This document shows positions 39,860 through 46,930 of a stretch of DNA of 64,000 nucleotides, in pieces (within the stretch, counting starts at the first letter, position 1; every line of letters begins with the position of its first letter). The notes beneath the pieces are model-generated. The model saw nothing but the letters and a program-made list of their open reading frames with translations. It was not told the origin of the DNA and searched no databases. The translations under genes were made by a program, and so were the position numbers. Source of the DNA: Pseudomonas azadiae (lineage in GTDB: Bacteria > Pseudomonadota > Gammaproteobacteria > Pseudomonadales > Pseudomonadaceae); the NCBI RefSeq assembly GCF_019145355.1, contig NZ_JAHSTY010000002.1:1426001-1490000 (forward strand), given 5' to 3'.

Positions 39860-42136
39860 GTGATTATTTCCAATGGGTTGTCCAGGGTGGGCGTGGCCGG
39901 GGTGCTGCTGGGGTTGAGCCTGGCCGTCTCGGCTCGGGAGCAGGTGGGGCAGGCGTCGGCGGATATCCGTCGCACCAGTTACGGGGTACCGCACATTCGC
40001 GCCACCGATGAGCGTGGCCTGGGCTTCGGCATCGGCTACGCCTATGCACAGGACAACCTGTGCCTGCTGGCCAACGAAGTCGTCACCGTGAATGGCCAGC
40101 GCGCCCGGTTCTTTGGCCCCGAGCAGGCAACCCTGGAAGAGCGCAACAACCTGGCCAGCGACCTGTTCTTCAGCTGGCTGAATACGCCGGAAGCGGTCGC
40201 CGCGTTCTGGAAAGCGCAGAGCCCGCAGATCCAGCAGCGCATTGACGGCTATGTGGCCGGCTATAACCGTTTCCTGAAAGAGCAGGGCGCTCCGGCGCAA
40301 TGCCAGGCGGCCTGGGTGCGGCCGCTGGTGGCTGAAGATGTGGTCAAATTGACCCGTAGGCTGTTGGTCGAGGGCGGTGTGGGCCAATTCGCCGAAGCCC
40401 TGGTCGGCGCGACACCGCCCCAAGCCGCCGTCAGCGTAGCGTCCACAGCCAAGGCCTTTGAGCTGGCCGCCGCGAACCGCGAGCGTTTCGCCTTTGATCG
40501 CGGCAGTAACGCGGTGGCGGTGGGGCGCGATCGGTCATTCAACGGGCGCGGCATGTTGCTGGCCAATCCGCACTTTCCGTGGGTGGGCGGCATGCGTTTC
40601 TATCAGATGCACCTGACCATTCCCGGCCAACTGGATGTCATGGGTGCCGCGTTGCCGGGTCTGCCGGTGATCAATATCGGTTTTAACCGGCATCTGGCGT
40701 GGACTCATACGGTGGACACCTCCAAGCACTTCACCCTGTACCGCCTGACCCTGGACCCCAAGGACGCCACGCGCTATATGCTCGATGGCAAGTCCGTCCC
40801 CTTGGATAAAACTACGCTGAGTGTGCAGGTCAAGCAGGCCGATGGCAGCCTCAAGAACCAATCGCACACGGTCTATAGCTCGCAATTCGGCCCGGTGGTG
40901 CAATGGCCGGGCAAGCTCGACTGGGACAATCACTACGCCTTCAGCCTGCGTGACGCCAACCTCGGCAACGACCGCGTGCTGCAACAGTGGTACGCGATGA
41001 ACCGCGCCGACAGCCTCGAAACGCTGAAAACCTCGGTGCACACCCTGCAAGGCATCCCGTGGGTGAACACCCTGGCCGCCGACGACCAGGGCCAGAGCCT
41101 GTACATGAACCAGTCGGTGGTGCCCAACGTCAGCGCGGCCAAACTGGCGCAATGCAGCGACCCGCGCGCCGGCCTGCAAATGATCATGCTCGACGGCGCC
41201 CACAGCGCCTGCGCCTGGGACATCGACCCGCGCGCGGCCCAGCCCGGCATCTTCCCGGCCGACCAACTGCCGCAACTGCAACGCAGCGACTACGTGCAGC
41301 ATTCCAACGACTCGGCATGGCTGGCCAACCCCAAGGCGCCACTCACCGGGTTCTCCCCGGTGATCAGCCAGGACCACATCGGCCTCGGCCCGCGCGCGCG
41401 TTTCGCCCTGCAACGCCTGCAATCGCTGCATAAACCCATCAGCGTTGCCGACCTGCAAAACATGGTGATGGACAACGAGGTGTACCTGGCAGGGCAAGTC
41501 ATGCCAGACCTGCTCGCGTTCTGCGCCAAACACCTCGGCGCCGACATCACAGCCCTGTGCACCAGCCTGAAAAGTTGGGACCGGCGCGCCAACCTCGACA
41601 GCGGCCTGGGCCTGGTGCACTTCATCAACCTGATTCAATCGCTGCAGCAGACCCCCGATGCCTGGCGCGTCGCCTTCGACCCGGCGCAGCCCATCACCAC
41701 CCCACGCGGCCTGGCCATCGACCGCGCTGCAGTGGCCAACGCCCTGCGCGAAGCCATGCTGGCCTCCAGCGCCGAGGTCGCCAAACTCGGCTTGAGCGCC
41801 GACAGCACCTGGGGCGACGTGCAGGTCAGCGGCCAAACCCCGATCCACGGCGGCCCGCAAGAACTGGGCATCTACAACGCCATGCAAACCGTGCCCCGCG
41901 CCGACGGCAAGCGCGAAGTGGTCAGCGGCAGCAGCTACCTGCAAATCGTCACCTTCGACGACCAAGGCCCCCATGCCACCGGCGTGCTCGCCTTCTCCGA
42001 GTCCGGCAACCCGGCTTCCCCCTACGCCAAAGACCAGACCCAAGCCTTCTCGCGCAAACAACTGCACCCGCTGCCCTTCACCGAAGCCCAGATCAAGGCC
42101 GACCCGCACTACCAACAGCTGCACATCAAGGAGTAG
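39860..42136 (+). CDS. pvdQ: acyl-homoserine-lactone acylase PvdQ (pyoverdine maturation)
   Basis: GTG 39860 with GGAG about 5 nt upstream gives 758 residues with a signal peptide (VGVAGVLLGLSLAVSA), so the enzyme is periplasmic. It is an Ntn-hydrolase that self-cleaves to alpha and beta chains. The beta-chain nucleophile is Ser at about residue 216 in FDRGSNAVAVG, followed by GRGMLLANPHFPW, as in P. aeruginosa PvdQ (Ser217). PvdQ removes the fatty acid from pyoverdine precursors and also cleaves long-chain AHLs. The PvdS-type box upstream supports iron-starvation induction. No other pyoverdine gene is in the window, so pvdQ stands apart from the main locus. Confidence 0.93.
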   Translation: MIISNGLSRVGVAGVLLGLSLAVSAREQVGQASADIRRTSYGVPHIRATDERGLGFGIGYAYAQDNLCLLANEVVTVNGQRARFFGPEQATLEERNNLASDLFFSWLNTPEAVAAFWKAQSPQIQQRIDGYVAGYNRFLKEQGAPAQCQAAWVRPLVAEDVVKLTRRLLVEGGVGQFAEALVGATPPQAAVSVASTAKAFELAAANRERFAFDRGSNAVAVGRDRSFNGRGMLLANPHFPWVGGMRFYQMHLTIPGQLDVMGAALPGLPVINIGFNRHLAWTHTVDTSKHFTLYRLTLDPKDATRYMLDGKSVPLDKTTLSVQVKQADGSLKNQSHTVYSSQFGPVVQWPGKLDWDNHYAFSLRDANLGNDRVLQQWYAMNRADSLETLKTSVHTLQGIPWVNTLAADDQGQSLYMNQSVVPNVSAAKLAQCSDPRAGLQMIMLDGAHSACAWDIDPRAAQPGIFPADQLPQLQRSDYVQHSNDSAWLANPKAPLTGFSPVISQDHIGLGPRARFALQRLQSLHKPISVADLQNMVMDNEVYLAGQVMPDLLAFCAKHLGADITALCTSLKSWDRRANLDSGLGLVHFINLIQSLQQTPDAWRVAFDPAQPITTPRGLAIDRAAVANALREAMLASSAEVAKLGLSADSTWGDVQVSGQTPIHGGPQELGIYNAMQTVPRADGKREVVSGSSYLQIVTFDDQGPHATGVLAFSESGNPASPYAKDQTQAFSRKQLHPLPFTEAQIKADPHYQQLHIKE

Positions 42137-42189
42137 GGCGGGCACGCAAACCCTTGATGCCAATACGAAATATTTTTGAAATCAAGGGG

Positions 42190-42218
42190 TTGCACGGTAT
42201 GGTAAATACGTACATAAT
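42190..42218 (+). promoter_or_regulatory. sigma-70-type promoter of the tRNA-Cys transcript
   Basis: TTGCAC (42190-42195), a 17-nt spacer and CATAAT (42213-42218) are followed by a GC-rich discriminator ggcgccc, as in stringently controlled stable-RNA promoters. The tRNA begins about 125 nt downstream, and no other tRNA is seen in between. Confidence 0.55.
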
Positions 42219-42348
42219 GGCGCCCATCGAACGCAACGAGGCATTAAAAACCTCAATGTATTCAATGAGTTAGAGTAGAGGCGTGGCTTTATGGCCCGCT
42301 CAAGTTTTTATGCGATGAGTGCCGGTAGTTGAGGCATTTGACGTTTGA

Positions 42349-42422
42349 GGCCGAGTAGCAAAATGGTTATGCAGCGGATTGCAAATCCGCCTACGCCGGT
42401 TCGATTCCGACCTCGGCCTCCA
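42349..42422 (+). tRNA. tRNA-Cys (anticodon GCA)
   Basis: The acceptor stem ggccgag / ctcggcc, discriminator T and encoded CCA end are present. The D-arm, the anticodon arm with GCA at 42381-42383 (cggattgcaaatccg) and the T-arm ccggttcgattccgg-like sequence fold into a normal cloverleaf of 74 nt. The AT-richer accessory patch begins directly downstream. I found no repeated copy of the tRNA 3' end that would mark an integrated element. Confidence 0.95.
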
Positions 42423-42428
42423 CTCTTG

Positions 42429-42463
42429 GAAACCCCGTAGATTAGCGTCTGCGGGGTTTTTTA
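42429..42463 (+). terminator. Rho-independent terminator of tRNA-Cys
   Basis: The stem aaaccccg.aga / tct.cggggttt is followed by a run of T (ggggttttttatt). It lies just after the CCA end. Confidence 0.85.
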
Positions 42464-42674
42464 TTGTCTGGGATTTGGTCGTCGCTTCCGCGATTTTTCT
42501 GATGGTTTGCGCAATCCTATCTTTTTGTCGGGAAAAATTGAGGCGCCGTTATCGGTAAGTCTCTCCTCGATTGGGCGGGGGGATTGTGCTCAAGACTGAG
42601 CACTAACGGCCAAGGCTGTGTAAAAACGTTTCTCAGCGCGATTGGAGCCCTGTATGGGACTGAAAGTCGTGTTT

Positions 42675-42994
42675 CTACGCAAAATTTAGATAGGCTGAGC
42701 AGCCGATAATTTTCAGATTTCGTATAGCGGCGCGAGCCTTAGTTTTGACGAAGCGTTTACACTCTCTGGACCAAAAGCTGTGGGTCAGTGAAGATGGAAA
42801 AGGCAACCCCGAGGCTTTTTCACCATCAGCGTCATACAGTTTGCGCAATGAATCTTGATCGTTGAGTTTGTGTAGGTTGCAGTGATTATAGAAGGTTTGG
42901 CCCAACCGCTGTTGCTTGAAGCTTCCTTGACCCACAGCCGGATGAACTCGTCATAGGCTGCGCATTCGATCAGCAGCGGAAAATTGTTTTTCAT
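42675..42994 (-). pseudogene. frameshifted small hypothetical gene in tRNA-Cys-adjacent patch
   Basis: Two overlapping minus-strand frames look like halves of one protein. One frame from ATG 42994 reads MKNNFPLLIE...FIRLWVKEAS, and the next reads on as FKQQRLGQTFYNHCNLHKLN. Adding one base near 42930 joins them at KEA-FKQQRLGQ. A second shift in the aaaaa run near 42827 could give an alternative end (SLGVAFSIF...) with a stop at 42757-42759. I do not recognise the family. The region before it (42464-42674) holds nothing I can support. It is AT-richer than the flanking chromosome. Confidence 0.5.
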
Positions 42995-43102
42995 CTTCAG
43001 GCAGCCATCAGTGAAGGGACTCAAATTTACGAACCGGTCACGAATCTCTCAATCACATCCGTTGCGCTCTGACAGCGTTTTCGGCCAGAAGCGGACATAT
43101 CA

Positions 43103-43426
43103 TCACGTGGATAAATAACGTCCGACTTTCTCTTCCAACAGCTTCGTCAGAGCAGGCGCCATGTATCCATAATTATCAGGAATATGCAGGCAGACGATAC
43201 GTTTATTGGCCAATTCCGAGGCAAAGCGAACCGACAGTTTCTTCCGATGGCTTTGCTCCATCACAAACACGAGATCGGCCCACTCTAGAAGTTCTTGGCT
43301 TACGGGCACATCCGCATCGTTATTAACCCCAGCCGATGCTGTCTCGACCCCCGACCAATCAGCGAATAATTGCTCGGCGGTCGGGCTACGCAGACGGTTT
43401 TTGCCGCAGATGAAAAGCACGTTCAA
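43103..43426 (-). CDS. low-molecular-weight protein-tyrosine-phosphatase-like protein
   Basis: The P-loop is NVLFICGKNRLRSPTAEQLF, a CxxNxxRSPTAE version of the LMW-PTP CX5R signature, found in the predicted protein tyrosine phosphatase group COG4551. The distal WADLVFVMEQSHRKKL supplies the usual segment after the P-loop. TTG 43426 is suggested as start because homologues begin with NVLFIC and GGAG lies 11 nt upstream. A GTG at 43477 (124 residues) is the alternative and has no ribosome site. Substrate unknown. It is the only gene with a clear enzyme signature in the accessory patch and appears intact. Confidence 0.75.
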   Translation of the reverse strand: MNVLFICGKNRLRSPTAEQLFADWSGVETASAGVNNDADVPVSQELLEWADLVFVMEQSHRKKLSVRFASELANKRIVCLHIPDNYGYMAPALTKLLEEKVGRYLST

Positions 43427-43539
43427 ATTTGGACTGGCTCCAGACTGTGACGTCGATCCGATGCTCAGATCCGACACGTGGACATACTGACAGCGGAGGA
43501 TCTGCGAGCCAAGAAACGTCTGCTTTGGGTAGAAATTTT

Positions 43540-43856
43540 TCAGTTATCAGCACGGAGAACTGCCTCCTCTAGCTGCCCATCGAAATGTTCTGTGTCATCG
43601 CGCGACTCTGACCTCAATCGCCGCTTAGCCTCGACCAGCAATTGAGGAACAGCGATCCGCTGATTGAGAAACGTGGCGACCGCGAGGTCTGAAAGCTGAT
43701 CAAACGGCGTATCCAGGCGTCTCGACATCGCTCTTGTAAGGTTGTCATTGCCACGCCTTTCCAAGGGCCGATGATGCTATTTACTGTCGTCGGTTGGGGC
43801 ACGGGCGTCGATTTCTCTTGTTGCTTGTATGGGGGCGCTACCACAACTTCCACCAC
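43540..43856 (-). pseudogene. contact-dependent-inhibition immunity-like protein, apparently frameshifted
   Basis: The C-terminal frame (stop at 43540) reads LTRAMSRRLDTPFDQLSDLA, then FLNQRIAVPQLLVEAKRRL and ends FDGQLEEAVL. This pattern resembles the CdiI-type immunity family (L..DL...I.Q.......A...L......Y.G.L..AV). The natural N-terminal part (TTVNSIIGPWKG) lies in another frame, and adding one base near 43745 would fuse both into about 105 residues. If the shift is real the gene is broken. Otherwise the 62-residue form from ATG 43728 could be made. No CdiA or CdiB gene is nearby. The family call is tentative. Confidence 0.45.
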
Positions 43857-43913
43857 GCTTTCTGAACAATTACCTCAGGCATTGGCGTAAAACGGGGTCA
43901 GACCACAATATCG

Positions 43914-43931
43914 GACCAAGGACCCTTGGTC
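43914..43931. other. palindromic hairpin in accessory patch
   Basis: gaccaagg-ac-ccttggtc is a perfect 8-bp stem inside a larger imperfect inverted repeat (ggggtcagacc ... ggtctgcccc, about 43894-43937). It sits between the DUF6124-type gene end and the immunity-like gene. It could be a transcript end or the remnant of a mobile repeat. Confidence 0.45.
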
Positions 43932-43954
43932 TGCCCCTTCGATTTCAGCGCAAT

Positions 43955-44212
43955 TTAAACGGGTCGAGTGCTGGCTGGATCGATCTTATCAAGTGCCGCA
44001 TTCACGAGAAGCCCTGCGTTCTCAATAATCTGCGCCAACCCGAAGGTTTGAAGACGATGCGTTCCACTTGCCGCGAACGCTTGTTCGTTCGCTATCGCTG
44101 ACGCTGAAGCCAATAGCTCACTCGCGTTCACTAGTGCTTCCTCGGAGCTCAAGCCTGGCTTCACGCTGAACACGCTGGTTGCAAATTCATCATCAATTGG
44201 GTGTATTTTCAT
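43955..44212 (-). CDS. small DUF6124/DUF3077-type Pseudomonas protein
   Basis: ATG 44212 has GGAG 8 nt upstream and overlaps the stop of a 37-codon leader ORF (ATGA). The 85-residue protein has the pattern of small Pseudomonas proteins of the DUF6124/DUF3077 kind: an N-terminal FSVKPGLSSEEALVNASELL, a helical middle and a C-terminal IIENAGLLVNAALDKID. Their function is unknown. Translation is probably coupled to the leader ORF, which in turn can be blocked by the upstream structured RNA. The family name is given from memory. Confidence 0.7.
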   Translation of the reverse strand: MKIHPIDDEFATSVFSVKPGLSSEEALVNASELLASASAIANEQAFAASGTHRLQTFGLAQIIENAGLLVNAALDKIDPASTRPV

Positions 44213-44322
44213 GAGTGGCGCTCCAGTGCACCGCACATGGATCGAATCACCAGCGCTGAATACTGATGGGGTGTTTTAAAAGTTGCGTTTGGAACCTGGC
44301 AGCTTCGATTTGTAGAAAACAT
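44209..44322 (-). CDS. leader ORF (37 codons) coupled to the DUF6124-type gene
   Basis: ATG 44322 is preceded by the Shine-Dalgarno-like CCGAGGG (minus strand, complement of 44331-44337) at 8 nt. The frame stays open for 37 codons (begins MFSTNRSCQVPNATF, ends GALERHS) and its TGA overlaps the ATG of the DUF6124-type gene. The ribosome site is the exact complement of a loop in the structured RNA just upstream. The peptide itself has no recognised motif. Its value may lie in being translated and not in its product. Confidence 0.6.
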   Translation of the reverse strand: MFSTNRSCQVPNATFKTPHQYSALVIRSMCGALERHS

Positions 44323-44349
44323 CCTCTATACCCTCGGAAAGTTAAGAGG

Positions 44350-44449
44350 CCACCACCGCCGTTGCGACACGGTTGGGTGGTGGACCGTGCGAGGGTCGCA
44401 AACCGGTGTCCGAGGGTACCGGCCGGGCAAAAGCCCGCCTCACACGGTC
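44350..44449 (-). ncRNA. structured leader RNA with C4-antisense-like architecture
   Basis: On the minus strand a 7-bp closing stem (44443-44449 with 44383-44389, gaccgtg/cacggtc) encloses two hairpins. One is cgggc-tttt-gcccg. The other is ccggt-accctcggac-accgg, whose loop is at 44408-44417. A third stem (ccaccacc with ggtggtgg, 44376-44383 with 44350-44357) follows. The loop sequence TACCCTCGG is complementary over 9 nt to CCGAGGGTA at the leader-ORF ribosome site. A second ACCCTCG occurs at 44390-44396. The arrangement matches what is known of phage P1/P7 C4 RNA. Assignment to the Rfam C4 family was not tested. Confidence 0.55.
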
Positions 44450-44465
44450 TACCATAGATGCGGTA

Positions 44466-44506
44466 AGCAGGCATAAAAAAAGCGCCTGCTACAGAGCTAT
44501 GGCGCT
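44466..44506 (-). terminator. intrinsic terminator with competing stem (possible attenuator)
   Basis: On the minus strand agcgcc (44501-44506) pairs with ggcgct (44481-44486) and is followed by a run of seven T, a good terminator. The sequence agcaggc (44484-44490) can instead pair with gcctgct (44466-44472), which would destroy the terminator stem. It lies directly before the C4-like RNA, so it either ends an upstream transcript or controls entry into the leader. Confidence 0.6.
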
Positions 44507-44754
44507 ACCGCGCCTCAGACTACTTCAGGTTGCGACACCCGACCACAGGATTTACTGCGACGGCGCATCCTAGCCAGGTTGCTTCCTATGGCTCAACCTC
44601 GGCAAGTTGTGGGAAATGTCCGAAGCTCGGCAGGCCAGTGGTTTGTTATTCAAATTGCAGTGCTTAAGCCACTCGTCGAGGCAACAGCACTTTCCGTCCA
44701 CGTAAACCCTCTCAACCCTATGCGCAACCCTGCGCTACCGATAGGAGGTGATTC

Positions 44755-44970
44755 ATGGTGGACGACAACAACGGTCCTGCAGCGCCATACCCTGGACCTA
44801 AAAAAGAAGTGCCTGATGCTGGCGAGGGTCATGAATCCGGTCTTGATCAAGCCGAGTCCGAGCCCAAGCAGGGTACGGGCGAAAAGCCGTCAGATTGGAA
44901 CCCGCCGCCTGGCAACCCGGGATCGGATCAGGACGCCCAGACCGACCGTGACAATGGCGGAGCCCGTTAG
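44755..44970 (+). CDS. small acidic, probably disordered protein (71 aa)
   Basis: A near-perfect Shine-Dalgarno (aggaggt, 44743-44749) lies 5 nt before ATG 44755, so translation is very likely. The 71 residues are rich in Asp, Glu, Gly, Pro and Asn with almost no hydrophobic residues (EKPSDWNPPPGNPGSDQDAQ), which predicts a disordered protein. A terminator follows 28 bp after the stop, making a complete monocistronic unit. I do not recognise a family. Confidence 0.75.
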   Translation: MVDDNNGPAAPYPGPKKEVPDAGEGHESGLDQAESEPKQGTGEKPSDWNPPPGNPGSDQDAQTDRDNGGAR

Positions 44971-44998
44971 GCTCAATCCGAACACGTAGAGCTTCACG

Positions 44999-45027
44999 AA
45001 AACCCGGCCAGTGCGCCGGGTTTCTTC
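44999..45027 (+). terminator. terminator of the acidic small-protein gene
   Basis: aacccggc / gccgggtt with a short loop is followed by tcttcgtttt, a U-rich tail. It lies in the 94-bp gap before a convergent gene. Confidence 0.7.
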
Positions 45028-45064
45028 GTTTTCGACCCCGCCACACCCCCTGCACTTTATCTGT

Positions 45065-45319
45065 CTATATCACTGAAGATCTGACGATGCGCTGCTCTTT
45101 CACCTCACCCGCATACCCACCGATTTTCCCCTGCTGCGCCGTCAGCAACGCGCAGATTTTCATCAGTGCTGCGGCTTCACTCGGCGTTCTGGCGCCGGCC
45201 GCCATCGCGGTCAATTCAACCACCGACCAGCCGATCACCGCCGCTGCGTCCTCCAGGTCATAGAACAACTCCTGCTGAGCGGTCCTGGGGCCGTCAAGGC
45301 CTTGTATCAACTCGTCCAT
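45065..45319 (-). CDS. hypothetical protein (84 aa)
   Basis: AGGAAG lies 7 nt before ATG 45319. The 84-residue protein looks alpha-helical (LEDAAAVIGWSVVELTAMAAG, EAAALMKICALLTAQQ) and soluble, without recognised motif. Base composition is like the core genome, so the accessory patch probably ends before it. Confidence 0.55.
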   Translation of the reverse strand: MDELIQGLDGPRTAQQELFYDLEDAAAVIGWSVVELTAMAAGARTPSEAAALMKICALLTAQQGKIGGYAGEVKEQRIVRSSVI

Positions 45320-45559
45320 CCTGTCTTCCTGGCCGCTTAGGTTTTTATCCCCTGATATCCATCAGAGTCGCTTGCCGAACGTTGAACACAGGCATCCCCG
45401 TGTTGCGCTTTCGACGAGCAAGTGTGGCGCACGCGCCCGGCGGGTGTAAATGCCGCGGTCGGCCAGATGCGCAGGCATATTCATAACAAATACCTGGGCG
45501 ATGTGCTGTACTGGCGGCGATTGTTGAGTCGATCCTGATGCTGAACCCGAGGGAATACG

Positions 45560-46081
45560 ATGCTGATCTACGCCGCTACCATTCCGTGTTTTTCCCAGAT
45601 GTTGAATACGCTCAAAGGCCTGTTGGCCAAGGGCAATGAGCACGCCAGCGCGCTCGGCTACGATCCGCAGAACCTGCTCGATTCGCGCCTCGCGCCGGAT
45701 ATGCATCATCTGGCGACTCAAGTCCGTTTCGCCTGTACCCAGGCCCAGGACGCTGTCAGTCGGCTTAGTGGGCAGCCTGCATCGGCATTGGAAACCCCGG
45801 CGTCAATGGACGAGGCCATCGCGCTGATCGACAAGACGCTGCAGGCACTGGTCGGTGCGGATCGTGAACTGATCGAGGAGCGGGCAGATGTGTTGATTGT
45901 TATCGAGCTCCCAGGCGGGATCGTGTTTGAAATGACGGGTAATGAATACGCCGTCAACTGGGCGACGCCACAGTTCTATTTTCACCTGATGACGGCGTAT
46001 AGCATCCTGCGACATAACGGCGTGCCGTTGGGCAAGGCGGACTATGTACCGCATATGTTTGCTTATTTACGTAAAGGCTAG
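45560..46081 (+). CDS. DUF1993 family protein
   Basis: The 173-residue protein matches DUF1993: an N-terminal MLNTLKGLLAKGNEHA helix, RLAPDMHHLATQVRFACTQAQ, and a C-terminal NWATPQFYFHLMTAYSILRHNGVPLGK. The layout resembles DinB-like four-helix bundles, and the His residues in DMHHL and FYFHLMTAY could bind metal. The role is not established. GAGGGA lies 5 nt before the ATG. About 240 bp upstream (45320-45559) hold no other gene I can support. Confidence 0.85.
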   Translation: MLIYAATIPCFSQMLNTLKGLLAKGNEHASALGYDPQNLLDSRLAPDMHHLATQVRFACTQAQDAVSRLSGQPASALETPASMDEAIALIDKTLQALVGADRELIEERADVLIVIELPGGIVFEMTGNEYAVNWATPQFYFHLMTAYSILRHNGVPLGKADYVPHMFAYLRKG

Positions 46082-46097
46082 GGCAGGGTTGGTTTGC

Positions 46098-46129
46098 GGC
46101 AGATTCGTTCGCTCGTGCTCGAATCTGCC
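46098..46129. terminator. bidirectional hairpin between convergent genes
   Basis: A perfect 10-bp stem ggcagattcg / cgaatctgcc with a 12-nt loop lies between the convergent DUF1993 and SDR gene ends. U-tracts are weak on both sides. Confidence 0.6.
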
Positions 46130-46141
46130 TTGACCGTCTTC

Positions 46142-46903
46142 TCACTTGCCCCCAGTCACATCCAGAAAGGTCCCGGTAATAAACGACGCCTCTGCACCGG
46201 CCAGCCAGAGCACCGCGCGTGCCACTTCTTCGGGTTGGCCGCCGCGGCCCATCGGGATGCTGTCCTTGACGCGGTCCACGCGGCCGGGTTCGCCGCCGCT
46301 GGCGTGCATGTCGGTGTAGATGTGTCCGGGGCGTATGCAGTTGACGCGTATGCCTTCGCGCGCGACTTCCTTGGACAGGCCGATGGTGAAGGTCTCCAGA
46401 GCGCCTTTGGACGCGGCGTAGTCGACGTATTCGTTCGGGCTGCCGAGGCGGGCGGCGCCCGAGGATATATTGATCACGCTGCCGCCCTTGCCGTTGTGAC
46501 GAAACGACATGCGTTTGACCGCCTGCTGTGCGCAGAGCATCGGGCCGATGGCATTGATCGCGAAGATGCGTTGCATGCGGGGGAAGTCGAGGTCTTCGAA
46601 GCGCGATTGCAGCCCGAGGACGGCGGCGTTGTTGACCAGCACGTCGAGTCGGCCAAATGTCTGGTCAATGGCGGCGAACAGCTGTGCGACCTGGTCCGGG
46701 TCGGCACTGTCGGCACGTACGGCCAGGGCGCGGCGGCCGAGTGCTGTTACATCAGCCACCACGCCCAGTGCGGCGGCCTCGTTGCTCACGTAGCTGATCG
46801 CCACGTCGTAGCCTTGCGCAGCCGCAAGTCGCGCCGTGGCCGCGCCCACGCCTCGGCTTCCGCCGGTGATCAGAATCAGGGGAGCTGAAGAGACAGTATC
46901 CAT
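46142..46903 (-). CDS. SDR family oxidoreductase
   Basis: The 253-residue classical short-chain dehydrogenase has the cofactor motif ITGGSRGVGAATA, NNAAVLG, the catalytic Ser in VINISSGAARLG and the YVDYAASKG (YxxxK) pair, and a C-terminal FITGTFLDVTGGK. An Arg in the position after beta-2 was not clear enough to call NADP or NAD. The substrate is unknown. It is followed upstream by an EamA transporter gene on the same strand (27-bp gap), likely one transcript. Confidence 0.9.
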   Translation of the reverse strand: MDTVSSAPLILITGGSRGVGAATARLAAAQGYDVAISYVSNEAAALGVVADVTALGRRALAVRADSADPDQVAQLFAAIDQTFGRLDVLVNNAAVLGLQSRFEDLDFPRMQRIFAINAIGPMLCAQQAVKRMSFRHNGKGGSVINISSGAARLGSPNEYVDYAASKGALETFTIGLSKEVAREGIRVNCIRPGHIYTDMHASGGEPGRVDRVKDSIPMGRGGQPEEVARAVLWLAGAEASFITGTFLDVTGGK

Positions 46904-46930
46904 TTCTCGTACCTTTATGAGGGGTGAAGG

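Noticed and set aside
39758..40423. Long minus-strand frame opposite pvdQ
   Set aside because: Mirror of a GC-rich coding frame; pvdQ is well supported on the plus strand.
44247..44474. 75-codon minus-strand frame across the C4-like RNA
   Set aside because: It runs through strongly paired stems, has no ribosome site, and is explained by the structured RNA and the leader ORF. A chance frame is more likely, although similar frames may be annotated elsewhere.
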